Source: Microbacterium sp. 1S1
GTDB taxonomy: Bacteria > Actinomycetota > Actinomycetes > Actinomycetales > Microbacteriaceae
DNA length: 64,000 nucleotides
NCBI RefSeq assembly: GCF_008271365.1
Contig: NZ_CP043430.1
Coordinates: 2,666,001 to 2,730,000, forward strand
Reading direction: 5' to 3'
Shown piece by piece: positions 46,433 to 56,597 of the stretch (position 1 is the first letter of the stretch; each line of letters opens with the position of its first letter). The notes beneath the pieces are model-generated. The model worked only from the letters and a program-made list of their open reading frames with translations, had not been told where the DNA came from and did not search any database. The position numbers and the translations under genes were made by a program.

Positions 46433-48544
46433 TCAGGCGTCGATCGACTCGCGGGAGAGCTGGTCCGCGGAATCGATGATGAACTCGCGCCGCGGGGCGA
46501 CCTCGTTGCCCATGAGCAGCTCGAACACGCGACCCGCGGCCTCGGCGTCCTCCATCCGCACGCGGCGGAGGAGCCGACCGGAACGGTCCATCGTGGTGTT
46601 CGCGAGCTGCTCGGCATCCATCTCCCCGAGACCCTTATAGCGCTGGATCGGCTCATGCCAGCGCTTGCCTGCCTTGCGGAGCTTCGCGAGCAGCGCGTGC
46701 AGCTCCTGCTCGCTGTACGTGTAGATCGTCTCGTTCGGCTTCGAGCCCGGGTTGATCACGATGATCCGGTGCAGCGGCGGCACCGCGGCGAAGACGCGTC
46801 CATGCTCGATCAGCGGCCGCATGTATCGGAAGAACAGCGTCAGCAGAAGCGTGCGGATGTGCGCACCGTCGACGTCGGCGTCGCTCATGAGGATGATCTT
46901 CCCGTAGCGCGCTGCCTCGATGTCGAAGGTGCGTCCCGACCCGGCGCCGATCACCTGGATGATGGACGCGCACTCCGCGTTGGACAGCATGTCGCCGACC
47001 GAGGCCTTCTGCACGTTCAGGATCTTCCCGCGGATGGGGAGCAGCGCCTGGAACTCGCTGTTGCGTGCGTTCTTGGCCGTGCCCAGCGCCGAGTCGCCCT
47101 CGACGATGAAGAGCTCGCTGCGCTCCACGTCGTTCGTGCGACAGTCGACGAGCTTGGTCGGCAGCGTCGATGATTCGAGAGCGTTCTTGCGCCGCTGGGT
47201 CTCCTTGTGCGCACGGGCCGACACCCGTGCCTTCATCTCCGACACGATCTTGTCGAGGAGTTGCGTCGCCTGGCTCTTGTCGTCGCGCTTGGTGGAGGTG
47301 AAGCGCTGCTGGAGATCCTTGCGCATCACCTGGGCGACGATCTGGCGCACGGCCGGGGTGCCGAGCACCTCCTTGGTCTGCCCCTCGAACTGCGGCTCGG
47401 GCACGTTGACCGTGAGGACGGCGGTGAGGCCGGCGAGGACGTCGTCCTTCTCGAGCTTGTCGTTGCCGACCTTCAGCCGGCGAGCGTTCTGCTCGACCTG
47501 ACTGCGCAGCACCTTCAGGAGCTCCTGCTCGAAGCCCTGCTGATGCGTGCCGCCCTTCGGGGTGGAGATGATGTTGACGAACGAGCGGATCCGCGTGTCA
47601 TAGCCCGTCCCCCAGCGCAGAGCGATGTCGACGGCGCACACGCGCTCGACCTCGGTGGCCACCATGTGCCCGTCGGGCTGCAGGACGGGCACGGTCTCGG
47701 TGAAGGTCCCCTCCCCCTGGATCCGCCAGGTGTCGGTCACGGGAGGGTCGACCGCCAGGTACTCCACGAACTCGGAGATGCCGCCCTCATAGAGATACGA
47801 GGTCTCCACGGGGCCGGTCGGGGTGCCGTCCTCGCCCGTGACCGCGCTCGCCGCGCGCTCGTCGCGCACCACGATCTCCAGGCCGGGCACGAGGAAGGCG
47901 GTCTGCCGCGCCCGCGTTTCGAGCTCGGCGAGCTGGAAGGCCGCGTCCTTGGTGAAGATCTGACGGTCGGCCCAGTAGCGCACGCGGGTGCCGGTCACGC
48001 CTCGCGGCGTCTTTCCGACGACCCGCAGCTCGCTGTTCTCCTCGAACGGGGTGAAGGGCGCATCGGGCCGCTTCTCCCCGGAGTCCTGGAAGATGCCCGG
48101 CTCTCCGCGGTGGAAAGACATCGCGTACGTCTTGCCGCCGCGGTCGACCTCCACGTCGAGACGCTCGGAGAGGGCGTTCACGACAGAGGCGCCGACGCCG
48201 TGCAGACCGCCCGAGGCCGCGTAGGACCCGCCGCCGAACTTTCCGCCCGCGTGCAGCTTCGTGTAGACGACCTCGACGCCCGTGAGCCCGGTCCGGGGCT
48301 CGACATCGACGGGGATGCCGCGACCGCGGTCGTGTACCTCGACGCTGCCGTCGTCATGCAGGATGATGTCGATCCGCGAGCCGTTACCGGCGACGGCCTC
48401 GTCGACGGAGTTGTCGATGATCTCCCACAGGCAGTGCATGAGCCCGGGCGAACCGTTCGAGCCGATGTACATGCCGGGGCGCTTGCGGACCGCTTCGAGC
48501 CCTTCGAGCACCTGGAGATGATGGGCGGAGTACTCGGCATTCAC
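46433..48544 (-). CDS. parE: DNA topoisomerase IV subunit B
   Basis: A 703-residue type IIA topoisomerase B subunit. The GHKL ATPase is seen in EIIDNSVDEAVAGNG, GGLHGVGASVVNALS and the Tyr of the N-terminal arm. The TOPRIM has IVEGDSALGTAKNARN and DADVDGAHIRTLLLTLFF, and the C-terminus contains the QRYKGLGEMDAEQL motif. I chose GTG 48544 because TAGACT lies 8 bases upstream; GTG 48589 is the alternative. Confidence 0.95.
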   Translation of the reverse strand: MNAEYSAHHLQVLEGLEAVRKRPGMYIGSNGSPGLMHCLWEIIDNSVDEAVAGNGSRIDIILHDDGSVEVHDRGRGIPVDVEPRTGLTGVEVVYTKLHAGGKFGGGSYAASGGLHGVGASVVNALSERLDVEVDRGGKTYAMSFHRGEPGIFQDSGEKRPDAPFTPFEENSELRVVGKTPRGVTGTRVRYWADRQIFTKDAAFQLAELETRARQTAFLVPGLEIVVRDERAASAVTGEDGTPTGPVETSYLYEGGISEFVEYLAVDPPVTDTWRIQGEGTFTETVPVLQPDGHMVATEVERVCAVDIALRWGTGYDTRIRSFVNIISTPKGGTHQQGFEQELLKVLRSQVEQNARRLKVGNDKLEKDDVLAGLTAVLTVNVPEPQFEGQTKEVLGTPAVRQIVAQVMRKDLQQRFTSTKRDDKSQATQLLDKIVSEMKARVSARAHKETQRRKNALESSTLPTKLVDCRTNDVERSELFIVEGDSALGTAKNARNSEFQALLPIRGKILNVQKASVGDMLSNAECASIIQVIGAGSGRTFDIEAARYGKIILMSDADVDGAHIRTLLLTLFFRYMRPLIEHGRVFAAVPPLHRIIVINPGSKPNETIYTYSEQELHALLAKLRKAGKRWHEPIQRYKGLGEMDAEQLANTTMDRSGRLLRRVRMEDAEAAGRVFELLMGNEVAPRREFIIDSADQLSRESIDA

Positions 48545-48552
48545 AATCTCCG

Positions 48553-48558
48553 AGTCTA
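48553..48558 (-). promoter_or_regulatory. -10 element TAGACT of parE
   Basis: TAGACT on the minus strand, 8 bases before GTG 48544, fits leaderless initiation. Confidence 0.4.
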
Positions 48559-48725
48559 TTCGCGGGACCGACCCGCCCTCCGCAGACACTCCCCGGCGGA
48601 CCGCACTCGCGGGCGCGCGCGTACGCGCTGAGCGAAACACGCCGCCGACCGGGCATGCCCACAGGTGCAGCGTGGTTGTATTGAGCACGACCAACAAGGA
48701 CGCCGACACCCGAGGAGGCCCCGAG

Positions 48726-48944
48726 ATGAATGCAACGACCGAACGTGAGACCTCCGCTGTCGAGTACCGCCTGACCGCGATGGACCGCTGCGACTCGTGT
48801 GGAGCGCAGGCTTACATCGCCGCCGAGGTCAACGGCTCCGAGCTGCTCTTCTGCGCCCACCACGGCCGCAAGTACGAAGAGAAGCTGCGCAGCGTGGCCA
48901 CGAGCTGGCACGACGAGACCGCTCGTCTCATCGAGACGGTCTGA
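48726..48944 (+). CDS. Small zinc-ribbon-like protein (DUF7455-like)
   Basis: A 72-residue protein conserved in actinobacteria next to topoisomerase or sigA genes. It has CDSCGAQAY and FCAHHGRKYEEKL, a Cys/His pattern that fits a small zinc ribbon. Function unknown. ATG 48726 has GAGGAGG eight bases upstream. It diverges from parE. Confidence 0.85.
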   Translation: MNATTERETSAVEYRLTAMDRCDSCGAQAYIAAEVNGSELLFCAHHGRKYEEKLRSVATSWHDETARLIETV

Positions 48945-48970
48945 TCAGCGGCTGACCCGGTCGAGCCGGG

Positions 48971-50011
48971 TCACTCCACGACCCTCCGCCGAATCCGCGG
49001 ACCGAGACGGGTGAGGATCTCCTCCCCGACCGTGTCGATCCGCTCGGCGAGGGTCGTTGCCGTCTCCTCCCCGTGCACGCCCGGTCCGAAGACGGTGACC
49101 TCGTCGCCGACGGCCATCCCCGGCCACCCGGCGACCGTCGTCGTCGCCAGCTCGACCGCGTTGGCCACGCGGGGGCCTGCGGGAGTACCCACCGGCATCC
49201 CGGCGAGCGTCGAGGGAAGCCCGTCAAGGCTGCCCACGGCCACGACCGCGCAGTCGCCGTCGAGCCGGACGACGGGGGCGCCGAGGCTCGCGGCCGGGCG
49301 GACGCCGTCGAGTTCGGGACCGTCCGCCGAACGGATGCCGTAGCAGAAGGCGCCGATCCGCGACACCGTGCCACGCAGTTCCGGCCGCCACCACGACGCG
49401 GCCGAGGCGGTCAGGTGCAGGGCCGCGGGCACGGCTCCGGACGCGCCGGTCTCCCGCACGGCGTCGAGGAACACCGCTTGGGCATCGTCGTCCTCGGCGT
49501 CGCTCGCTTCGGCGATGTGACTCCAGATCCCGACGAGCGCGAGCGAGCCGCTCCGCTCGGCCGCCCTGGCCTCGGCCACCGCGGCCGGCCAGTCCTCCGG
49601 GCGGACGCCGTTGCGGTGCAGCCCCGTGTCGATCTTGAGATGCACGCGCGCACGCACGCCGAGCACTCCGGCGCGCGCCACGACGCGTCGGAGGTACTCG
49701 ACCGTCCCGATCCCGAGCTCGATGTCCTGCAGGAGGGCCTCATCGATCTCCTCGTCCGTCGAGGTCGCCCAGGCGAACACGGACACGGCGCCGCCCGCGA
49801 TACGCCGAACGTCGAGGCCGCCGCGCACGTCATAACTGCCGAACGCGGTCACCCCTGCCTCGAGGGCGGTCTCCACCGCCCAGCGGAGTCCGTGGCCGTA
49901 CGCGTCGTCCTTGAGGACGAGCATCAGCGCGGAGTCGCCCAGCCGGTCCCGCACCGCCGCGATGTTGGCGCGGAAAACGGAGCTGTCCAGACGGAGTTCC
50001 GGTCGCATCAT
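48971..50011 (-). CDS. Alanine-racemase-like subunit A: intact PLP barrel, catalytic Tyr segment missing
   Basis: A 346-residue fold-type III PLP protein. By eye it keeps every barrel residue of classical Alr: PLP Lys34 in LVLKDDAYGHG, Arg133 in DTGLHRNG, His165 in WSHIAEASD, Ser203 in HLTASAASW, Arg218 in VSRIGAFCYGI. The C-terminal domain is degenerate. The segment carrying the catalytic Tyr (KVSYGxTY in Alr) is deleted, GYADG has become GSLDG, and the CMD substrate motif has become AVELA. Alone it should lack the second acid/base. The ATG overlaps the stop of the next racemase-like gene (ATGATG), so the two are made together. Confidence 0.9.
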   Translation of the reverse strand: MMRPELRLDSSVFRANIAAVRDRLGDSALMLVLKDDAYGHGLRWAVETALEAGVTAFGSYDVRGGLDVRRIAGGAVSVFAWATSTDEEIDEALLQDIELGIGTVEYLRRVVARAGVLGVRARVHLKIDTGLHRNGVRPEDWPAAVAEARAAERSGSLALVGIWSHIAEASDAEDDDAQAVFLDAVRETGASGAVPAALHLTASAASWWRPELRGTVSRIGAFCYGIRSADGPELDGVRPAASLGAPVVRLDGDCAVVAVGSLDGLPSTLAGMPVGTPAGPRVANAVELATTTVAGWPGMAVGDEVTVFGPGVHGEETATTLAERIDTVGEEILTRLGPRIRRRVVE

Positions 50012-50712
50012 GCCTCCCAGCCGCGTACGGCGTGCGCTCCGGGAACGGCGACGAGCTCCGCGGGTGTCATCCCGGTGACCTCGGCCCAGCGGGCGATCGA
50101 GTCCGAGGCGGGTCCGGTCCCGCCGAAGAAGGTCACGGTATCCCCCACCTCCGCGGCGAGTCCCTGGAGGTCGATCACGCAGACGTCCATCGCGACACGC
50201 CCGACGATCGGACGCAGTGCGCCATGGATCTCGACGTCGGCATGATTGCCGAGCGCGCGGACCACGCCCTGAGCGTACCCGCCGGTCACAAGCGCGACCA
50301 TCGTGTCCTCCGCGGCCCGGAAGGTGTAGCCGTAGGAGACGGCCTCCCCCGCCCGCAACCGTTTGGTGGACATCACGCGACCGACCAGACGCATGACCGC
50401 TGGCGTCGCCGAGGCTCCCGCGGCGGTCGGCAGCCCATAGAGGAGACCGGGGTCGAGGTCGGGGGTGCCGGCGGTCGTCGCGTCGATGCCTTCGAGGCGC
50501 ATCGCCTCCACTTGCCCCGTGGAGTCCACGAGGACCCTCTCTGCGCCGGCGGCGGTGACAGCGTGGGCGACGGCGAGCAGTCCGTGACCCCACGCATCGC
50601 GCCGCAGATCCGCGAGACGGCCGCCCGCCCTGATCGCCGCGGATGCGCCGGCGGCGAGGGCCGAACGCGAGATCATCGCCCGCGGAAGCGCACTCGAACT
50701 CGTGTCACACAC
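50008..50712 (-). CDS. Alanine-racemase-like subunit B: intact Tyr-bearing beta domain, PLP Lys lost
   Basis: About 234 residues. The N-terminal barrel is cut to about 90 residues; the PLP motif reads LRRDAWGHG, so Lys is replaced by Arg37 and Tyr by Trp41. Most of the barrel (strands 3-8) is missing. The C-terminal beta domain is complete and conserved: catalytic Tyr127 in AVSYGYTF, Tyr146 in GGYAQG and the substrate-binding Met175-Asp176 in VGRVAMDVCVIDL. It thus carries exactly the residues that subunit A lacks. GTG 50712 is chosen because TAGGCT lies 7 bases upstream; ATG 50733 or 50676 are alternatives. Confidence 0.88.
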   Translation of the reverse strand: MCDTSSSALPRAMISRSALAAGASAAIRAGGRLADLRRDAWGHGLLAVAHAVTAAGAERVLVDSTGQVEAMRLEGIDATTAGTPDLDPGLLYGLPTAAGASATPAVMRLVGRVMSTKRLRAGEAVSYGYTFRAAEDTMVALVTGGYAQGVVRALGNHADVEIHGALRPIVGRVAMDVCVIDLQGLAAEVGDTVTFFGGTGPASDSIARWAEVTGMTPAELVAVPGAHAVRGWEA

Positions 50713-50719
50713 GTCCACC

Positions 50720-50725
50720 AGCCTA
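50720..50725 (-). promoter_or_regulatory. -10 element TAGGCT of the racemase pair
   Basis: TAGGCT on the minus strand, 7 bases before GTG 50712, is a textbook leaderless layout. Confidence 0.5.
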
Positions 50726-50796
50726 GCTTGCATGCTCCCAGGAGCCTGGGGGCTCCCCGCGTAGACTGGGACGTCGATCCCTAGACCCGGAGCTCC

Positions 50797-51813
50797 ATGT
50801 CTCGTCTCTCTCTCGCGCCCCGTATCCGCTACCTCCTCGGCCGTGCCCGTCGCATCGACGTCGGCTCGGTGCTCGAACGGGCCAAAGAGGCCTCCGCGCA
50901 GCACCACCGGCCCGTGCCGACGATCGTCGCGGACATGCTCTGGTCGGCGGCCCGCCACAACGTGGGCTTCCAGGACTACATCGACTACGACTTCGCCATG
51001 CTGAACCGCGCCGAGCGCGAGACGTACATGACGCACCCGGTGTCCAATCAGCTCTCGCAGAAGTACGACCACCCCGACTTCCGCTGGATCTTCCAGGACA
51101 AGATCGAGTTCAACCGGAAGTTCTCCGCGCACCTGCACCGCGAATGGATGGTGGTCGAGGAGGGGAACGCCGACGAGGTCCGCGCCCTCACAGAGCGTCT
51201 CGGCACCATCGTCACGAAGGAGCCGGTCGGCCAGGCCGGCACCGGCGTGCACCGATACCACGCGGCCGACATCACGGACTGGGCCGAGTTCCACCGGGGG
51301 CTGCTCGACCGCGGCGAGCTGCTCATCGAGGAGGTCATCCGTCAGCACGACGACCTGGCGGCCATCTGCCCCGGGACCGTGAACACCACTCGCATCACGG
51401 CGTTCTTCGACGGCGAGAAGGCACACATCCTGGCGATGGCACAGAAATTCGGCCGCGGCGCGGTGAGCGACCAGATGACCTTCGGCGGTTTCTACACGAT
51501 GCTCGATGAGAACGGTCGCGCGGTGGGGGCGGGCTACGACTCGCACGGCCACGTCCACGAGACCCACCCGGACTCGGGCTTCCGCATCGCCGACTTCCAG
51601 CTGCCCCACATGGATCAGGTGCGCGCGTTCATCGACCAGGTCGCCCGTGTCGTCCCGCAGGTGCAGTACGTCGGGTGGGACGTCGTCGTCACCCCGGACG
51701 GTCCCGTGCTCGTCGAGGGCAACTGGGGCGCGGGCGTCTATGAGAACAAGCCCAGCGTCACCGGCATCCGTACCGGTCACAAGCCGCGCTACCGCGAGGT
51801 CATCGGCTTCTGA
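50797..51813 (+). CDS. ATP-grasp protein of the sugar-transfer-associated type
   Basis: A 338-residue ATP-grasp enzyme: GTIVTKEPVGQAGTGVHRY forms the nucleotide loop, LLIEEVIRQHDDLAAICPGTVNTTRI the second half, and VGWDVVVTPDGPVLVEGNWGAG the metal-binding end. It matches the family often annotated as sugar-transfer-associated ATP-grasp or hexapeptide-linked ligase. The substrate is unknown. A -10 TAGACT at 50762-50767 and GGAG precede ATG 50797. It is divergent from the racemase pair, so a ligase acting on a D-amino acid or cell-wall sugar is an idea from context only. Confidence 0.85.
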   Translation: MSRLSLAPRIRYLLGRARRIDVGSVLERAKEASAQHHRPVPTIVADMLWSAARHNVGFQDYIDYDFAMLNRAERETYMTHPVSNQLSQKYDHPDFRWIFQDKIEFNRKFSAHLHREWMVVEEGNADEVRALTERLGTIVTKEPVGQAGTGVHRYHAADITDWAEFHRGLLDRGELLIEEVIRQHDDLAAICPGTVNTTRITAFFDGEKAHILAMAQKFGRGAVSDQMTFGGFYTMLDENGRAVGAGYDSHGHVHETHPDSGFRIADFQLPHMDQVRAFIDQVARVVPQVQYVGWDVVVTPDGPVLVEGNWGAGVYENKPSVTGIRTGHKPRYREVIGF

Positions 51814-51830
51814 CCCTCGGCAGGCGCACC

Positions 51831-51874
51831 CTTCGACAGGCTGGACCCAGCCTGGGTCGCTGAGCCTGTCGAAG
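51831..51874. repeat. Long palindromic repeat (REP-like)
   Basis: CTTCGACAGGCT (51831-51842) pairs perfectly with AGCCTGTCGAAG (51863-51874), and GACCCAG/CTGGGTC form an inner stem. CTTCGACAGGCT is a motif that recurs between genes in Microbacteriaceae genomes. It may also terminate the ATP-grasp transcript. Confidence 0.7.
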
Positions 51875-51898
51875 CGTTGACCCGGCCCCTTTCGCGCA

Positions 51899-51934
51899 AA
51901 CCGGCCCCGTGCGGTCGCACGCAAGGGGCCGGTT
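51899..51934. terminator. Hairpin terminator
   Basis: AACCGGCCCC and GGGGCCGGTT form a 10-bp stem with an inner GTGCG/CGCAC stem, between convergent genes. Confidence 0.6.
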
Positions 51935-51961
51935 CGTTCGTAAGGGGGTGGGTCGACCCGC

Positions 51962-52653
51962 TCAGACCGCGCGGACGATACCGAGCGGCGTGGACTCGAG
52001 GCCTTGGCCGAGCGGGTTGTCGCCGAGGATCTTCACCAGCCGCAGCTCCCCCGCCTTGTCCAGCGTCGACCCGAGGATGTTGCCGCCGAGGTCGTTGATG
52101 TCGACCACCGCCACCTCGGCCCGACCACCGATCAGCGCCTTCAGATGTGCCGCGACGCCGCGCGGGTCCCTCGGGCCGAGGACGACCGCCTCGTTGTAAG
52201 GCGGGATGGTGTGCTTCGTCGGTCCGTCGATCGCGCGCGCCTTGTCCCCCGCGATGCGGTAGAAGTCGCCCTTGCGCCCGAAGGCCTTGGTGACCGCCGA
52301 GACCGCCGCCGCGAAGAGGATGCGTGGCGTACCGCACTCCCGCAGCGCCATCTCCATCGTCTCCGGCATGCCGAGACCGATGCCGTACGGCGTGCGAGTG
52401 ACGTACTTCGACAGGAACAGCGCGAGCTTCCGCGGCTTGATCTCATCCAGGCGGTACGAGCGGCCCTGCGTGATCGCGACGATCTTCTCGGTCACGAACA
52501 GCAGGTCACCCGGCTGCACGGCGTCCTTCGCATACTCCGTGATGATGGCGTCGAGATCATCGTCCGGCATCACGACGCGGGTACGCAGCGGGATCCGTGC
52601 GTAGCTCTTTCCGTCAACGCTCGTCTCGAGCGCCTTGCCCTCGTTCGCCTGCA

Positions 52654-52654
<1 letters not shown>
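51962..52654 (-). CDS. CofE-like (F420-0:L-glutamate ligase) domain protein
   Basis: A 230-residue stand-alone CofE-type ligase domain. Seen: VVMPDDDLDAIITEYAKDAVQPGDLLFVTEKIVAITQGR at the front (the GDLLFVTEKIVAI core of CofE) and VAVVDINDLGGNILGST, the metal-binding end. In F420 pathways CofE/FbiB adds glutamates. It has no FbiB nitroreductase domain. Start ATG 52654 shares one base with the sigA stop (TGATG), so it is translated right after sigA. Whether this organism makes F420 cannot be seen here. Confidence 0.85.
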
Positions 52655-53895
<1,241 letters not shown>

Positions 53896-54062
53896 GTTTC
53901 GCCTTTCACGGGGCCGCTGGGAGACCCCGGGACATTTCGGACACTAGTAAGACCCTTGTCAAGTCCGGTGCTCGAAAACACCGATTGACAACGGGTCGGA
54001 CTCCTAGTATCGCACACGTATGGCGAGGGAGACGCATTCCCACACGATCGAGGGCGAATGCG

Positions 54063-55004
54063 TCAGCCTCGGCCGGGCTTGTCCTCGTCTCCGGACGGGC
54101 GCGAGGCGAGGTAGCGCTCGAGTTCGGCCGCGAGTTCATCGGCGCTGGGCAGGTCGCGCTCGTTGAATCCACCCTCGTCGTACGAGTCGTCCTCGGGGTC
54201 GCGGCCGGCCATGTAGGCGTCGTACCGACGTTCGAGGTTGTGCACCATCTGCTGCAACTCGTCGTTCGCCGCGACCTGCTCGTCGACCCGGGCGACGTAG
54301 TCCGCCCGCCGCTCCTGCACCGCGTCCAGCATGAGCACGAGGCCCGTCGACGCCATGAGCTTCTCCGCCGCCGCGCTGACCGCTTCAGGGTTCTCGGTCT
54401 CGGCGAGGTAATGCGGCACCAGGAGCACGAAGCCGACGACACGCTCGCCGCGCTCCGCGAACCGGAACTCGAGCAGGTGGCCGGCGGTCGCGGGGACCTG
54501 CGTACGCGGCCGCCATACCGAGTGCGACACCACGAGATCGCGCCGGTTCCCGCTCACCGTCGTCCCGATGGGGCGCGTGTGCGGCACGGGCATCGCGATG
54601 GAGTGGACCCAGTGCAGACCCGAGGCCTCGAACTCCGCGGCCAGGTCCAGCACCGTCTCCGCGAAAGCGTTCCAGGCGAAGTCGGGCTCGTATCCCGTGA
54701 GGAGGAGGAACGGGCGCCCCAGCGCGTCCGTGGCGAGGGAGAGCTCGAGCCGCGGTGGTCGGAACTCGGCGAGGTGATCCTGATCGAAAGAGATGACGGG
54801 GCGGCGCGCCCGATAGTCGAGCAGAACGTCGTTGTCGAAGATCGCCAGCGGCTGCGGAGACGTCGTCTCGCGCAGATGGTCGATCAGACCGGACACCGCG
54901 CTGCCCGCGTCCGTGAAACCGGTGAGCAGCATCACGAGAGGCAGGCCGTGGGGCACCGTGGGGGCGTTCGCGACGCGTTCGTGGATCTCACCGGAGAAGG
55001 GCAT
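54063..55004 (-). CDS. PAC2-family protein
   Basis: A 313-residue protein of the PAC2 (proteasome assembly chaperone) superfamily: VMLLTGFTDAGSAVSGLIDHL near residue 24, LTGYEPDFAWNAFAETV, and HSIAMPVPHTRP. Actinobacterial PAC2 proteins are linked to the proteasome region, though function is unproven. ATG 55004 is 6 bases after TAGCAT, so it is probably leaderless. The C-terminus is acidic and basic in turn. Confidence 0.9.
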   Translation of the reverse strand: MPFSGEIHERVANAPTVPHGLPLVMLLTGFTDAGSAVSGLIDHLRETTSPQPLAIFDNDVLLDYRARRPVISFDQDHLAEFRPPRLELSLATDALGRPFLLLTGYEPDFAWNAFAETVLDLAAEFEASGLHWVHSIAMPVPHTRPIGTTVSGNRRDLVVSHSVWRPRTQVPATAGHLLEFRFAERGERVVGFVLLVPHYLAETENPEAVSAAAEKLMASTGLVLMLDAVQERRADYVARVDEQVAANDELQQMVHNLERRYDAYMAGRDPEDDSYDEGGFNERDLPSADELAAELERYLASRPSGDEDKPGRG

Positions 55005-55010
55005 GTCTCC

Positions 55011-55016
55011 ATGCTA
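55011..55016 (-). promoter_or_regulatory. -10 element TAGCAT of the PAC2 gene
   Basis: TAGCAT on the minus strand, 6 bases before ATG 55004. Confidence 0.45.
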
Positions 55017-55105
55017 CGAGCCGCACCCGGGGCGGGGCTCCGGCGTGTCTCGCTGAGAGCGAACACACCCGCTCCCCCGGGCCGCTGACCGTCGAGCGGA
55101 GATCC

Positions 55106-55111
55106 TAGGAT
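55106..55111 (+). promoter_or_regulatory. -10 element TAGGAT of pepA
   Basis: TAGGAT is 7 bases before ATG 55119; an upstream ATG at 55110 lies inside it and is therefore unlikely to be the start. Confidence 0.5.
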
Positions 55112-55118
55112 GGAGAGC

Positions 55119-56597
55119 ATGACGCTTCCCGTGCTCTCGCACACCACTGATCAGTTCCCCGGAAGCGCTGCCGATGCCGCAGTGCTCGTCGTCCCCGATC
55201 TCTCCGAGTCGGCCGAGTCGCTGGCGGCTCACCCCGGTCTCGCCGACGTCCTGGCGGGCATCGGCTTCACCGGTGCCGCCGGAGCGTTCGCTCGGGTCTA
55301 CGCACCGGAGGTGACGACCCTCCCCTTCGCCGTGGTCGGCGTCGGTTCCACCATCGACGACGCGTCCGTCCGCAGCGCCGCCGGCACGGCCCTCCGTTCC
55401 CTGACCGGCTTCGACACCGTCTCACTCGGCCTCGCGGCCGGGCTCGAGGAGCACGCCGCCGCTGCGGCTGAGGGCGCCGTCCTCGGCGGCTACCGCTTCG
55501 ACGACTACCGGGCCGAGCACGGCAAGAAGAAGCGGGCGACGGCGGTCGTCGTCCACGCCTCGCTCGACGACGCGACGATCGCCCGCGCCCACGCCACCGG
55601 CGAGGCCGTCGCGCTCATCAAGGACCTCGTGAACGTACCCGCCGAGTGGCAGAGCCCCGCGCAGCTCGCCCAGAGCGCCGCCGACAGCGTCGCAGACCTC
55701 GACGTCACCGTGGAGATCCTCGACGAGGCAGCCCTCGCCGAGCAGGGCTTCGGAGGCATCCTCGGCGTCGGACAGGGCTCCGACCGGCCGCCGCGCCTCG
55801 TCCGCCTCGACTATGCGCCGGCCGACGCGCGACGCCACATCGCCCTCGTGGGCAAGGGCATCACGTTCGACACCGGCGGTCTCTCCCTCAAGCCCGCGGC
55901 CTCGATGGTCGGTATGAAGTTCGACATGGCCGGCGCGGCGACCTCTCTCGCGGCGCTGCGCGCCATCGCCGCCCTCCGCCTCCCCGTCCACGTGACCGCC
56001 TGGCTCTGCATCACCGACAACATGCCGTCCGGTCGCGCTCTCCGTCCGGGCGACGTCATCCGCATCCTCGACGGCACGACGGTCGAGGTGCTGAACACCG
56101 ATGCGGAAGGGCGCCTCGTCCTCGCCGACGGCCTGGTCGCGGCGAGCCGGGAGAACCCGGATGTCATCATCGACGTCGCGACGCTGACGGGCGCGATCGT
56201 CGCGGCCCTCGGCCACCGCCACACCGGCGTCTTCGGCGACGACGACACGGTCGCGGAGTTCCTCGCCGCCGCCGCCCGCACGGGCGAGCCCGCCTGGCAC
56301 ATGCCGCTTCCCGCGTATATGGAGGAGACGCTGGACTCCCCCATCGCCGACATGATCAACGCCAACATGGGTGACCGGATGGGCGGCGCGTCCTTCGCCG
56401 GCCTCTTCCTGCGGCGCTTCGTCGGCCGCACCTCGGACGCGGACGACGCCCCGCGCATCCCCTGGGTGCACCTCGACATCGCGGGGTCCGGCGAACACGC
56501 CGGCGCCCCCTACGGCTTCACCGAAAAGGGCCCCACGGGGGCGATGGTCCGATCGATCATCGCCTTCGCCGAAGCAGCATCCCACACGGAGGCATGA
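55119..56597 (+). CDS. pepA: Leucyl aminopeptidase
   Basis: A 492-residue M17 aminopeptidase. The C-terminal catalytic domain has ALVGKGITFDTGGLSLKP, the Asp/Lys/Glu metal site, and the signature NTDAEGRLVLADGL (near residue 327). It releases N-terminal residues from peptides in the cytoplasm. The start is set by the leaderless -10. It overlaps lpdA by 4 bases. Confidence 0.94.
   Translation: MTLPVLSHTTDQFPGSAADAAVLVVPDLSESAESLAAHPGLADVLAGIGFTGAAGAFARVYAPEVTTLPFAVVGVGSTIDDASVRSAAGTALRSLTGFDTVSLGLAAGLEEHAAAAAEGAVLGGYRFDDYRAEHGKKKRATAVVVHASLDDATIARAHATGEAVALIKDLVNVPAEWQSPAQLAQSAADSVADLDVTVEILDEAALAEQGFGGILGVGQGSDRPPRLVRLDYAPADARRHIALVGKGITFDTGGLSLKPAASMVGMKFDMAGAATSLAALRAIAALRLPVHVTAWLCITDNMPSGRALRPGDVIRILDGTTVEVLNTDAEGRLVLADGLVAASRENPDVIIDVATLTGAIVAALGHRHTGVFGDDDTVAEFLAAAARTGEPAWHMPLPAYMEETLDSPIADMINANMGDRMGGASFAGLFLRRFVGRTSDADDAPRIPWVHLDIAGSGEHAGAPYGFTEKGPTGAMVRSIIAFAEAASHTEA

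Noticed and set aside
53941..54010. TTGACA and TAGTAT/TAGTGT elements on both strands between PAC2 and sigA
   Set aside because: The spacers are 14 and 10 bases, too short for a normal promoter, and no plus-strand gene or RNA is evident.
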